From: Choristoneura fumiferana
Taxonomy: Eukaryota; Arthropoda; Insecta; Lepidoptera; Tortricidae
Length of the DNA stretch: 64,000 nucleotides
NCBI RefSeq assembly: GCF_025370935.1
Contig: NC_133494.1
Location: 4,025,136 to 4,089,135 of the forward strand
Direction of reading: 5' to 3'
The notes under the pieces are model-generated. The model saw nothing but the letters and a program-made list of their open reading frames with translations. It made no database searches and had not been told where the DNA came from. Position 1 is the first letter of the stretch. The number at the start of each line of letters is the position of its first letter. Below, in pieces: positions 11,301-22,457 of this stretch. Position numbers and translations under genes: made by a program.

Positions 11301-14300
11301 TGTAAATCTTTTAAGTCACCTTTTAATTCAGGTTCAAAAATACTTGTTAAATTTCTAATAGCTTCATTAGCTTTCTGTCTGTTACTTTGACCTTTGCCCT
11401 CACGACATATCTACTGGTCAAATATAATTTTCATATGAACAAATCTGTGTATTTTATGAATTAGATACTTATTAGCTTTTTACTTGTTTTCCTTTTGAGT
11501 ATATCAAGCACACAACTATTGTTATTAATTTAATTATACTTCGTTTTTTTGGCATTAGAAAAAGGGTAAACAATCTTGACGAGTTTTTTCACTGAAAAAC
11601 GCTTTAAAAAACTATTATACCAAAAGAACGTAAATGATCATTATGTCCTTGCTAATTGTTACATATTTACTGTGACTTATTTTTCAAAATTGTTTATCAA
11701 TAAATAGGTAGAGAGTTTGCAGCTGGTAGCACCTTGTGTAAGGTCCGCCCGGATTACTACCACCATCTTGCTCGCTAATCCTGCCGTGAAGCAGCTGTGC
11801 TTGAACCGTTGTTTTTCGGCGTGGAGAGTAAGACAGCCGGTGAAATTACTGGCACTTGAGGTATCCCATCTTAGGTTGGCAACGCATAGATCTGCTCTGC
11901 AATCCCCCTGGTCCATATGAAGATCGCTTACCTTCTTTCTAATGCAAAAAAAACAAGTATTTAATGTACCTAAGTACTCAATTACCTATCAACTACAGGT
12001 AAAACAAATAGAAAGAACAGAAAAATAATTCTTGATAGTCAAAATGCAAAGAAATCCAAGAAGCCGAAACTTGATGTTATTGCAGTGGAGAGTGAAGATG
12101 ATGATGATTTAATTCCTGTCGATGATACAGAGAGTAATACAGTTGGCGATGATTTGATGGTTGTTGATGATACAGGAAAGGTAACAGTTAAAAATGACTT
12201 AATCACTGTTGGGGATTCAGCAAAGAAAATATATGATGATAATTTGGTAGCTGCACATGACATAGCAAAGAAATTATTTGGTGAAGTTGCTGGTTATAGT
12301 AAAGTAAATAACATGGAAGTCGATTGTGGTTTGATTGACGTCGACCAAAATACTAATGAGACAAAAGTAGTTAATAAAGTAGCAACAATTAAACCAAAGA
12401 AAACAAATAATAGTGACACTAAAATTAAAAACAAAAAAGACAAATTAAAATTGAAAAAGTCAAAATATAAGCCTGCTATTACTTTTGAGTCAGATGATGA
12501 GAGTTATAAAAAAATACTAGTCAAAATGAAAGATAACAATTCAAAAGATAATGCTGCTCCAAACGGAACGTTACAAATTGAAAATATAAGTAATAACAAT
12601 ATGCCTATTGAAATTCTAGATAGTCAAAATATTAATCTACAAGAGGAAATGCAGTTCTACAACAATGAAAGGAATACTGTAGTAAATGTTGATACTAACA
12701 AATTTGAACATAATAAAGATACACATCATGATAAAGAAAATTTAGACAAAAATGAGAATTTGTGTGATTCCAATAATAAGCTTTTAGTACCACGAATGGA
12801 AATTATACTTGAAGAAGAAAAAACACCAAAAAAATTAGATGATACTAAAAGATTTGAAAGAATAAAGGGGATTGAGACTGAAATACTAAAATATAAAAAG
12901 AAGATTGCTGATCTTGAGTTGGCTGAAGTTACCGAGGATTCGTCCGTATCGGCATACATTCGATGCGACAGGTAAGTTTCATTTGAGCTTTTACACAATT
13001 ATAGAAAGTATCTGCAAATTTTGTACCTACCTTTTGAAAAGGTATAGGTAAAGGGTGGTATTCTGTGCCTTGTTCTTTAAGTTAGTAATTATTTTTATAC
13101 TAAGGGGCTGTTTCACCATCCATTGATTAGCGTTAACCGACGGTTAAATGTGATGCCGCCTCCGTCTATTCTAACAAAACAAATAGAGACGGCATCACAC
13201 CTAACCGCCAGTTAACGCTAATCAATGGATGGTGAAACAGCCCCTAAAGCTGGCAAACTTGCATGTGTGATGTGGGTCACCTGACGGTAGTAGTGATCTA
13301 CGCCGCCCATGGACGGACACCTACAGCACCATTGAGACTGCTAGTATCTTGCCGTGCCTACCTTAACCGGATTATTGTATTTTTAACCGACTTCAAAAAA
13401 AGGAGGAGGTTATATTAGTATAGATACAATAGCACAGCAAGTTGTTCAATCCCCTATGTGCACGAATTGTAACAGGGTCGAGGACTTAGCACATTTTTTG
13501 GTGGTGTGTATTGACTAAGGATAGCCGTGAGAGGTATTTGATTAATTTGGGCCTGTTTAATGGTGCAGTGAATATTATTTTGAGTTGTCCGGTATCGGAA
13601 GATGCAGTACGAATTTACAGGTTCATCAAGCACTCCTTTGCAGCCAGATAATCTGGACATCGCAATAGAAGTGATTGATGAATGTGGCCATCGAGTCTTC
13701 CAATGAGGCTGGCATAGTCTAGTCACACAGGTGCAGGTGCCTTGGAAATAAAATAGCGTAATGAAAGCTGAACGTAAGCATAACGTGCAGTGCAAGTAGA
13801 ACGTAGTCTATTTGCCGAAAGTTGGTGAGTAGAGTAAGATCGACTTTCCTTGTCTGTTTCTGTTCATGGCTAAAATTAATAAAAATGATAAAAATATGCT
13901 CACCCGCCACTTTACAAATAGCTACATGGATGCCACAAATGTGTATTCATGCAGCTCCTCCGCCTCTACAAGCATAACATTGTGAATCCCGGAATTTCAA
14001 TTCGGCTGCAAGGTTTAAGCGAGTGAAGCCGCAGGTAAAGGTTATTAATAATTAGCCTATAGTAACTATAATCATCATCATGGCAGCTATAGGTAGGACG
14101 TCCACCGTTGGACATAGGCCTCCCCCAAAGACCGCCATTTAACCAGGCTTTAACCAGGTCATCCGTCGATCTCCTTGCTCCTTGGTGGATATCCTACGCT
14201 GCGTTTGCCGATCAATGCTACAGCCGAGGAAACTGAATCACGTATCAGGGTAGAACCTACCTACTTAAAATAAATTCGCTGTTTTCATGCCAGCATGACA

Positions 14301-17300
14301 TAAAGTGGAGTTTAAACTTGCGAGAAAAATCGTGCAAGTTGCATTACATTGCGGCACTCGATTGACCACTACAAACTCGTTGGCTTTACGGCCTCGCAAT
14401 GTAATGCAACTTGCACGATTTTTCTTGCAAGTCTAAGCTGCTTTAGAAAGCTCTTTCGCAATTTCAAAAAAGTACTTTGTTAACTAGTAACTACTCTTAA
14501 AAGTCTTAAAACTTGGACTTGTCATCAAATTATGTCCGCGGCTTTGTCGAGATAAATATCAGTGGTATTTGTTAATAATTTGATTTTGTTTTCAGATTAC
14601 AAGCGCACATAGTGAAACTGTACAAGGAGTTATGTAGCTTGAATGACGCAGAGCCTGTGAAAGGCCGCAAAGTCCGACTGAAGCATGTAGCCGAGGGCCT
14701 ACCCCAGGGTCCAGTGTTGAGGCTAGAGAAGTTCCTTAACAAGCAAGCGGACGAGGATGGAGTGGCTCCGTTCCCGGACTATGCTGATGTTGTCAGATGC
14801 GTTGAGAAGTCCAATTTGAAAGATGGCCTGGGTTGGAGTAAGGCGAAAGTTCATAAAGAAGGTTGGTGGTCAATTATACTAATACTGTATGAGTGAAAGT
14901 TTGGGAGTATGTTTGTTACTCTTTGACCCTGAACCTGAAACATAAGTAAAAATTATCTCGAGACAATTCACAGCAATTGATAGACAAACAAAGTAAGCAA
15001 AGCTTTTGTTATGAGGTACTAGGCAACGGGCATCATCATCATCATCATTTAGCCTAGCTCTTGTCGGTGGAGTAATCGCCATTCTGCACGCCCCTGCCAA
15101 TGCTTTGAGCTCAAAGCTTCAGGCAATGGGCAAATGTACTTTAATACATTAAACATCCAAGACTGTTTTTCAAACATGATATCTGCCCGACTAGAATCGA
15201 ACCTCGAAACTTTGGTTTACGCCACTAGTTTCTTAGATAAATTGATTTTATATGATCTGTTAAATGTTCCTATCAAGTTAACAGAAGTAAAAAAAAACTT
15301 ATTCTGTTTCCAGCACAAGCGCTCTTCGAGTACTGCGGGCGGGCGCTACAGAAGCGTCGGCAGCGGAGGGAGTGGAAAGACTTGCGTTCCCAGCTGTCCC
15401 GTGAGGAGTTCGAAGCCGACCCGGCGGCCAGTGACCCCGAGCTGGCCGCCAAACTGGAGCTGAACCGTCAGCTCGCTTTGAAGAAGGAGGCTGAGGTCTT
15501 GGAGAAGTAAGTTATACCTGTGCTAGCACCATAAGCTCGTTGAAGTGGCAATGGGCAGGCCATATAACAGAGAGATGGCTTTTGGGGCGACAAGTACTTC
15601 AATCGAGACCGGAGATCGGCAAACGCAGCGTAGGATGTTCAACAACATTCACCATCTCTTTCTTCCCTCATTCTATACGAAAGGAATGGGAAGGTTCTAT
15701 ATTCTAAGGGAAAGAAATGGTGAAAACGATGGTGATTCCGAGTGCGCTAGACAATAAGGTCTCTGGTTAAAACCGCGGGTTCACGGTGGATACAGGCGGC
15801 TTCTATTCTAATGAGGGCTATCGTGCATGAATTCGCCGCTAGAGGCGCTAGTGTAGCGAGAGGTCTCCGAAATGTCAAATGTTACTGTTTTGGGTAAGCT
15901 AGTGCTATTGTTTTGGGTTTATTTATAATTAGAATAATTTTGTGAATATTTTGCAATACCTGAAATTAATTATGGCAAATATGCGTTACGGAGCAATGAA
16001 AATCTGTGTGATGTGACAGTTTTGTTTTTCGGAAACCTTTGTGCTCCTTTTTTTTCGAACAAAACGGGGCTATGCAACACTATGGCATGCTCGATAATTT
16101 TATGGTACGGTTTTAAGGTATTAAATATGATTTAAATGTAAATTTTGTTTTCACGCCCGTAATACTATACTTCAGGCAGAAGTCTGCAGTGGCACCAACT
16201 GGTGAGCGCGAAAACGGTAGCCCTCATTGATGCAACTGGAGGTTTATGTGGGAGGCTTTGTCCAACAACGGACGTGCTTCGGCTGTTTTGATATGATGAA
16301 CACCATAAAGTAGCAATAGGGTAGATGATACCATGAAATAATAATTCCATGACGCGACTCGAGTAACAAAAAAAATATCGATAAGAATAACCGTCCAAGT
16401 AAGAATACACACAAACCCACACATGACAATGTTAGTCTATCTAACGTCTGGTAGCGTGGTGAACGGTTATTGCGCTAAGGATGAACTCTGGTTGTGTTTG
16501 AAACGCTTAGTGTAGTGTGGTGGTGGTGATAGTTGGGTTTGTGTGTGTTTTTACAGTGCGGAGGAGGAGCTGCATGGTATCGTAAGGTCGCGGGTAAGCA
16601 AATCAATTGATTGATTCATTAATATGGGCCTCCGCAAAGTAAAGCCTGATTCAATCAACTTTCCAGCAGTTGGGCGAATATTCGAGCATTTTGACCGTTC
16701 GGGTAAACGTCGTTCATTAGCATATCACGTTTAGAGCTTCACTTTAGGGCAAATAATCGCGGAGATACCGCATCGTGCTCGCCGCGTTCCCGCTTCGCCG
16801 AGAAACCGCCGGCAAAAACGCTAGTGTGCACAACAGAAAGACAAGTCCCAAGAATTTCAATCACGCTAAATTTAGCATGGGTATTGTTTTAGACTTTAGT
16901 TTTCATAAAAATGTAACCCTGAGCATCACCTCTTTAAATAAGCCTAGACACTAATATATAACGAACAAAAAAGCCGCATAAACGCTAAATATTCGCCCAG
17001 TTACTGACAAATGTTTACAACTGTTTTAAGATATATATAGTCGTTCCAAACGTTTATTTAACTTTTGACAGATCAAGCACGTGAAGTTTTACATTAATTT
17101 TTGGTCGGTTGTGATTATATTTTATATCAAAATCATTTAAAAATAATAAATGCATTAATATGCCTTTAGGGATTAACAAGTTAAAACAACTAAAATAGGC
17201 ACTGTAATACTTTTTTTTTAATTATACCTACCACGGGTGTCTCGTTGTGAGTGACAACAAACTGGCGTCGCTGCCGCGTCCAGTTTTGCCGCTTCAAAAT

Positions 17301-18277
17301 TGACAAAATTACTAAATTACCGTCGGAAGTGATAAACATATTAACTTAACATAAATGGTTTATTTTTAATATGTAAGATAAAGTAACTTAAACACCTGTG
17401 AATGTTTATAAAACAATGCAAAATGTTGAGCAAAAATAAAATAGGAATGTGTTAAATCGATTAAAACTTCTTCATGAATAAAATCGATTGTTAAAATAAA
17501 TCGAATCAGTAACGCATCAGGGCATCACTATTTTCATTAGTACTCGAGCTGTCAAAAGTTAAATAAACGATTGGAACAATTATAATGGTATATCATAGTC
17601 TTGAAAATACGGTATTTGACAACTCCTGAATTTGCCATGTCTTATATATTATTATAAAAATATAGATAAACAGACAGTGTTTAGTGATTTATCGGTTGAA
17701 AATTGGATTTATAGTGACTTTTGAAAAATCTATATACCTCGCTCTCTCTCAAACGCTTTTCTCTATGCAGCAAGTATGGCGCTACTTGCGTGTGACGTCA
17801 CATGCAAGTAAGTCTTTCTCTGTCTAATCTTGAATTTTAAACCTTTATAACTTTGTTATTTGTAAAGATAGCTTAAAAATTCTTTCTCTATTCGATAACA
17901 GGTATTGTAGTTTTAATTTATAAAACATATGTATAAAAAATAGTCAAATACCGTTATTATCTTATAATTCCAACATTTTCAGATTCAGTCGAATGGAAGC
18001 TACATCTGATAAAGTTAGTGTGCAACATAATGACAATAAGACCCAAAACCGAGATTCTGATTCTTCAAGTAATGATAAACTAGAACAAGTTGAGCTGGAG
18101 AACCCATATATAAAGCCTGAAAGTGGACCCAAATACCAAATTAAAGAAGACATAGGTGAACCGGTTATTCGTATAAAGGAAGAGCCTTATGAAGTTCCTG
18201 TATACTTTGCACTGGATCATAGTATAGCGATTGAAATATCAGATTCCGATAGTTCCGAGGATTCCTGTGTTGAGTGA
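8364..18277 (+). CDS. Daxx: Daxx (death-domain-associated protein homologue; H3.3 chaperone), complete gene, seven coding exons
   Basis: Daxx is a nuclear histone H3.3-H4 chaperone and SUMO-binding transcription cofactor that acts with ATRX. The assembled exons (8364-8365, 9774-10186, 11999-12971, 14596-14861, 15314-15506, 16557-16586, 17983-18277) sum to 2172 nt, one frame of 723 residues. Domains in order: N-terminal SUMO-interacting motif (residues about 5-17, INTIDLDVDTIDV); four-helix bundle (about 36-118); a long charged linker (139-420) with a 15-residue repeat; histone-binding helical domain (about 420-625), with LYKELCSL, FPDYADVVRCVEK, RRQRREWKDL and SDPELAAKLELNRQLALKK lining up with vertebrate DAXX; C-terminal SIM IAIEISDSD within the last 17 residues. 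The linker is much longer than in vertebrates. Weakest points are the split start codon and the end of exon 6. The name rests on recognised domain sequence. Confidence 0.88.
8986..9172. mobile_element. Palindromic repeat with a 74-nt tRNA-like centre, in Daxx intron 1
   Basis: Arms attgaaaatacaaactgaaa... and ...tttcagtttgtattttcaat, about 55 bp each, surround a tRNA-like unit at 9049-9122. The unit has a perfect 7-bp acceptor-like stem GACCATC/GATGGTC, an A box TGGTGTAGCGG, a B box GGTTCGATTCC and a CTGGG/CCCAG T stem. A downstream tail (to about 9250) is shared with 63327-63525. Confidence 0.65.
9774..10186 (+). CDS. Daxx: Daxx exon 2: N-terminal SIM and four-helix bundle
   Basis: Acceptor tatttatgaacag ends at 9773. 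The exon ends TTAG|gtgaat. The frame stays open to 10305, but the donor at 10187 restores GGT when joined to 11999, giving NSVLGKTNRKNRK. The stretch 10187-10305 is therefore intron. The bundle includes CQDNKDFTNFLNRC and KKALQRLIDEPRKKYSHI. Confidence 0.85.
10430..10720 (+). repeat. Two diverged direct repeats in Daxx intron 2
   Basis: The phrase ccaataaaaaaagaattatcaaaatc occurs at about 10509 and 10662, with similar upstream context (tttttttccaaatttatat, cttcaggg). It resembles a LINE 3' UTR. Confidence 0.45.
11036..11300. repeat. Imperfect inverted repeat in Daxx intron 2
   Basis: gctaagcgcaaaagcagtat at the left and atactgcttttgcgcctag at the right, about 260 bp apart; probably a decayed MITE. 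Confidence 0.5.
11717..11925 (-). repeat. Interspersed repeat, 'gatcaccaccgcccataaacatctgcaac' family, partial reverse copy
   Basis: Matches the inner part of 42350-42640 in reverse: ggtccgcccggattactacc, gtgaagcagc, ggcgtggagagtaagacagc. Open frames on both strands here are repeat artefacts. Confidence 0.65.
11999..12971 (+). CDS. Daxx: Daxx exon 3: long charged linker with SIM-like repeats
   Basis: Acceptor ctatcaactacag ends at 11998; donor ACAG|gtaagttt. Encodes residues 139-462. Basic start (KTNRKNRK, AKKSKKPK, probable nuclear localisation), the acidic repeat array (12100-12279), a second basic block (IKNKKDKLKLKKSKYK), then helix-rich sequence ending IADLELAEVTEDSSVSAYIRCDR that enters the histone-binding domain. 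Composition is rich in K, N and D. Confidence 0.88.
12100..12279 (+). repeat. Daxx: In-frame 45-bp tandem repeat, four units, inside Daxx exon 3
   Basis: Leucines at residues 176, 191, 206 and 221 mark an exact 15-residue period. Units read DDLIPVDDTES, DDLMVVDDTGK, NDLITVGDSAK and DNLVAAHDIAK. Hydrophobic cores flanked by acids resemble SUMO-interacting motifs, strongest in the first two units. Confidence 0.8.
13101..13246. mobile_element. Foldback MITE, 146 bp, in Daxx intron 3 (copy 1)
   Basis: Perfect-ended hairpin: AGGGGCTGTTTCACCATCCA and its inverse, flanked by TA on both sides, which fits a Tc1/mariner-type target duplication. An equally long second copy is at 41721-41866. Confidence 0.8.
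14313..14434. mobile_element. Foldback MITE in Daxx intron 3
   Basis: Arms aacttgcgagaaaaatcgtg...attacattgcg and cgcaatgtaat...cacgatttttcttgcaag around a loop of about 45 bp. Confidence 0.7.
14596..14861 (+). CDS. Daxx: Daxx exon 4: first half of histone-binding domain
   Basis: Acceptor tttgttttcag ends at 14595; donor GAAG|gttggt. Starts R-LQAHIVKLYKELCSLND and carries PFPDYADVVRCVEKSN, the best-conserved DAXX motif. Third positions become GC-rich compared with exon 3. Confidence 0.9.
15314..15506 (+). CDS. Daxx: Daxx exon 5: second half of histone-binding domain
   Basis: Acceptor ctgtttccag ends at 15313; donor GAGAA|gtaagt. Joining G|CA gives AQALFEYCGRALQKRRQRRE, then SDPELAAKLELNRQLALKK, matching the DAXX block that contacts H3.3-H4. 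Confidence 0.9.
15810..16228 (+). mobile_element. MITE, AATGAGGGCTATCG family (copy B), in Daxx intron 5
   Basis: Same ends and internal order as 2211-2646; right end GGTAGCCCTCATT. Lies between Daxx exons 5 and 6. Confidence 0.8.
16557..16586 (+). CDS. Daxx: Daxx exon 6 (short; 3' boundary uncertain)
   Basis: Acceptor gtttttacag ends at 16556. Encodes N-AEEELHGIV-(R). Phase with exon 7 requires two left-over bases, which selects the donor AAG|gtcgcg at 16587. The better-looking donors GTAAGG (16582) and GTAAGC (16594) both lead to a stop after eight codons of exon 7. The donor region matches a repeat terminus (see findings). An undetected extra mini-exon is the alternative. Confidence 0.55.
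16668..17005. mobile_element. Inverted-repeat element in Daxx intron 6
   Basis: Ends cagttgggcgaatattcgagc and aaatattcgcccagttactg are imperfect inverses. It lies next to a second inverted-repeat element (17040-17577). Confidence 0.5.
17040..17577. mobile_element. Non-autonomous element with about 35-bp terminal inverted repeats in Daxx intron 6
   Basis: Left end gtcgttccaaacgtttattt...cttttgacag; right end ctgtcaaaag...aaataaacgattggaac. No coding sequence inside. Confidence 0.65.
17983..18277 (+). CDS. Daxx: Daxx exon 7: acidic tail and C-terminal SIM
   Basis: Acceptor aacattttcag ends at 17982. The frame is fixed by the C-terminus IAIEISDSDSSEDSC, equivalent to the SUMO-interacting C-terminus (IIVLSDSD type) of DAXX. 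The in-frame ATG at 17993 is internal, not a start. Stop TGA 18275-18277. Confidence 0.85.
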
Positions 18278-19125
18278 CGACTGATGAAACATCGGTGCTA
18301 AATAGCTGGTTCTTGTTTATGGATGGTTTTAACGCATGTCAGGATTTCGAACTTCCGCCAAGTGCCTCAATATTATACATATATTGTAAAACCCAATATT
18401 CGGTGTCATTTTCGGCTTGGACACCTCGCGCATTAGACGGCCAGTTGGCCGTTGCGGCTAAGTGCGCGACTATCATATTTTTTCTTTAATTTTATTGATC
18501 TCTGTTAAATTATCTACTGCCCAAGCTGACGATCGCATTCACCGTCTTTTTCTTCGCTCACCTTATACCGTCTGATAGAAAGAAGTGGTTAAAACAATCG
18601 TGATTCTAAGTGCGTTAAACAATAAATTCATTGGTCGTGCTCGTAGCCGTCTAGAGTGGGAGGTGCTGTAAATTTCATCCCATTTATTTCGTATTTCGTC
18701 CCACTTAGCACGGGCTTTCTAATATCATTAATCATTACGTTAATAGAATATTCATGTTATATTAAATTTATTATAGAATATATTTTTTATTACTATGAAA
18801 CCTTTTTTTTATTCCTTTACCTTTCTTTTATGATCAATTTTTTGATCTTTCGGCTTGTCACTCACGGGATCATAACCAAGAAGACTCGCAAGTTGAAAAC
18901 TAGCTCATTATCAATATCATATCAGGACGTCCACTGTTTGACATAGGCCTCCCCATAAAAACTAGCTGCAGTGCGACAAATATCTTAATAACCGTGGCAA
19001 AAAACGGAACTAGCCGCTTTTTACAGTTTGCCGTTATGTCGGTGCTAGAACTTTCGTTCGTATTAAAATTTGTGTATAAATATAACCTATGATTGGTTTT
19101 TTTTGGAGTCTATTTTCGATAAATA

Positions 19126-19330
19126 TAACCAACAAAAAGTTGGAATACCCCCGACTTTGTCAATTCGAAGTTCAATATCTCAAAAACGGCTGAACCGATT
19201 TTGAAGAAAAATGTCTAAGAACCATCGGTAGAAAACCTGATATCAAATGAAAAAAACCGCATTCAAATCGATCCACCCGTTTAAGAGCTACGGTGCCACA
19301 GACACATACGGGCAAACGTCGCAGACGTTC
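19126..19330 (+). repeat. Interspersed repeat, 'ccaacaaaaagttgga' family
   Basis: Shares accaacaaaaagttgga, cccccgactttgtca and atctcaaaaacggctgaacc with 49881-50065 and, inverted, with 62120-62372. Class unknown, possibly a LINE tail. Confidence 0.6.
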
Positions 19331-20627
19331 CACGTTCATGAAGATTTTGTCGCACTGTACTGTACAACTTAGCCAGAGATGATTGAGCTCCGCTGAAATA
19401 TCCTTAAACTTTGGATTGCTTCACTTTCAAATATTTACTTACCATCGTGAGACGTTTTGTAACCATCTTGGGAGACCCGTTTGCTCATGTAATAAATTTT
19501 GCAGATTTACTAGTTCCAACTTTAATTTTGTATCTTATTTTGGAAATTTTTGATGTTTGAACGTACATCGAATAGGCACTAAACCTCTATTGAACCGACA
19601 CACATTCCGTATTTGTCGATCAGGAATGAATGACTTGAGAATTCAAACCCAATGATGAGGATTTGAATTATCCGGTCATGGATTATTGTCGTTCATTTCG
19701 GGATCACAGATACTGGGTCATCTATGGGTCGTACACAACCGTGTCCGAGTGTCTGTTCAATACAAATTTAGTACCAGTTTGTTACTGTTTTTATAAATAA
19801 TAAATTTGGAAGACAACTGATGCTCAATTCAAGTGGCAGTACCTAATTACCTACCCATTTAAGGGCCACTGCACTTCAAAATTAGTTTTAAGCCCAAATT
19901 ACACCGCGACCGGAATGGACGCCGTACCGACTCAATTTAATGTAGATACATCGATACGATCGGCTGCATGAAAGTACTTACACAGAGCCTCTTTGAAGTT
20001 GGTCGATGTAAGTTAAACCACAGAATAAGTAAGTTAAACTAAGTCCGCTCAGTTCGCAGTGGAAACCGTGCTTTAGAGCTATGAAGATCAAAGACTGCTT
20101 GCTACTACAAAATGTACTGCACTCGTAATACAAAACCACTCGCGTCCATGGGGTCTGCCTCGTCGTTGCTTGCACCAACGAAACAACCGATTAATGATAT
20201 GTTGGTAATTAATTATACTCTCCGTGGAGTAGAACTTAGTACCACCTACTTACAGAATTTAAAAGGGGATTAAAATAATAAAAACTTAAAACTAATAGAA
20301 ATCAACAAAACAATGAATGAGAACTCACGGTCATTCGTTTTGTACAGATTTAATTCGACAGACTGTTAAATACTTATAACTGCATTTACATTTAGTTATT
20401 GGCCGTTGCAATGTAATTCGGTAGGTACTCTTTGCACATAAGACAAATCGTGACCAGTCAAAAGTTTGAATCGCTACGTGGATTATTGATATTTTCCTAA
20501 CCAGCCGTGAAGTTCCAATCTTACGTATATACAGGACTGACTCTCTTTACCGTCACAAGTTATTGACCGGACCTTCGCCCCATTATAAAAAATATTTAAG
20601 ATTCCTAAATAAAATTCGCACATTTAA

Positions 20628-20808
20628 GGTAAACGTCCACTTGTCGGTATCGTACGCATCGGACGCAACGGATCGTAGTATTCTTTGTATAGAAACTCAT
20701 ATAAGTGCGTCCACCTGTCCGCATCGTAAGCATCGCACATTTCTATACAAAGCAACAAATCCGATACGTCCGAAGCGTACGATGCGGATAAGTGGACGCC
20801 TACCTTTC
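20628..20808. mobile_element. Foldback MITE
   Basis: aggtaaacgtccacttgtcg and ggataagtggacgcctacct at the ends, with cgtacgcatcggacg / cgtccgaagcgtacg inside. Confidence 0.7.
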
Positions 20809-22075
20809 AAGTGACGTCGCATATTCTGATGCCTTCTCTTAATCACAAGGTCTCCGCCTTAAAACTATCTGCTGGTGCCTTGACACAGCTCTGGTAGCAA
20901 TATGCTTTATTTAATAGTATAGTACTATATTTAGTACCCGTTTCAAGATTGACGCAGGTTCAGCGAATGTTAAGAACATGCTACGTAGGTAAGGTTTACA
21001 AGCTACACATAAAACTGAGCTCAAGATAGTTCAGAATTAGATTAGTGTTCGTATTTTAAGCGTTTTACGACCTGTGTTATGTCAATATTTATGTATTAGC
21101 TTGTTTTACAGAGAACAAAAATACCTATTATGTACAGACCGTGTGTGCAAGAGAAAATATATTCCTAGATAAATTACCCTCCTAAGCCCTCGCGTACTTT
21201 ATAAAGGACCAATTAACACTAATAATAACGGCCGAATGTACTTTATAAAGTACAAATTGTTCTTTGAATAAAGAATTCTAAGAATTTTGACATAATATCT
21301 AAAATAACAAAGCAGGTCAACCACGTCTAGGTCTTAAGCACTATGTGTGTTAAGAAATGTCAGGACTCAGGAGGTTAATGTGCACCAATTATTATTTTCT
21401 AAATCGGCACAAAAAGATCCTCACATTTAATGCGTATTTATTCTAAAATATTAGTACAAAAGAGAAAGTTATGTATCCAGGCTTCGGGGAGGACCACGCA
21501 TGGCTCGCGACAGAAAGAAGTTTGTATGGACTTAAGTGTTTTATTTTACACCTCCCGATGTCTTTACAAATACCAAAGGGCTTTATAAAATAAAAACCTG
21601 ATTAAAAGCTGCAAGTATAAAAACTTCACCAACAATAACGATTATGCACTTTCGAAAGTAATGTACAGTAATCAGAGAACACAATCAGTTTACCCGTTGT
21701 AACAGCCTAAATGTTAACTCTACAACTTGCGATGTACGAATTTAGTTGAATGCATAAAAAAATATCTCTCCTATAGGGCCTTACCTTACATTAATTTCGT
21801 ATATCATATCATCTATGACAATTTGATGTTGAATAAATAGTCCACTGACTCGAGTGCATGGTATTCTATCTAGTCCTCGAAGGCATCTCCCATGCCAATA
21901 AGAATTTAAATTAATACGAATTTTAGGCAAACGCAACCCACTCAGTAATGTGTAACAAATCATGTGTTCAAATATGCAAATAAAGAGAGCAAGGAAAGGC
22001 CGATGAGTACAATACTATCAATATTGTTCTACTCCTTATATTAAACAAAAAATACTTCTTCTACAAAAATGCATT

Positions 22076-22370
22076 TCAGTCTTGACTGATCGGATCTCGC
22101 GCTTAGCGATGCCGCATTCACGAGTACTGTTGCAGAGGAAACGAAGCGGCGGAGTGCGGGCGCTGAGCAGGGCAGTTGCGCGGCATCGCGCAGCCGCGGC
22201 CGACAGTCCTCGTCGTTTAGCACAAGAGGGTTCATTGCAAAGGAGCCAGGAGCCGCGTCAGTACAAGCTTCGTCAGCGTATATTTATTTGAACAGATGGC
22301 AAGTGTTACACATGAAGGGATATAACGTCGCCGAGACCACGCCGGCCCGGCGGCGACCGCTCAAAGAATC
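22076..22370 (+). promoter_or_regulatory. CpG-rich block with initiator-like TCAGT; possible promoter or 5' UTR of the 22458 ORF
   Basis: A sudden rise in GC and CpG (gcggcggagtgcgggcgctg and similar) follows AT-rich sequence with TCAGT at 22076. This is inference from composition and position only. Confidence 0.25.
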
Positions 22371-22457
22371 ACACACCTCATTCAAGAATTTCCTTTATTT
22401 CTATTTTTTTTATTATTTTTCTTGATTTTTATGTATCAATTAATTTAGCATTAAAAT

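Larger units (their letters stand above)
18278..22080. other. Intergenic region between Daxx and the GC-rich block
   Basis: Apart from a short repeat fragment at about 18910-18960 and the elements listed separately (19126-19330, 20628-20808), I see nothing. The Daxx 3' UTR occupies the start of it; an AATAAA near 18620 is a possible but unproven poly(A) signal. Confidence 0.5.

Noticed and set aside
12039..12998. Long minus-strand frames opposite Daxx exon 3
   Set aside because: They are serine-rich shadows of the charged coding strand.
17993..17995. ATG at 17993 as the start of a separate 94-residue gene
   Set aside because: The frame is the last Daxx exon; its C-terminus is the DAXX-type SIM and an acceptor lies 10 bp upstream.
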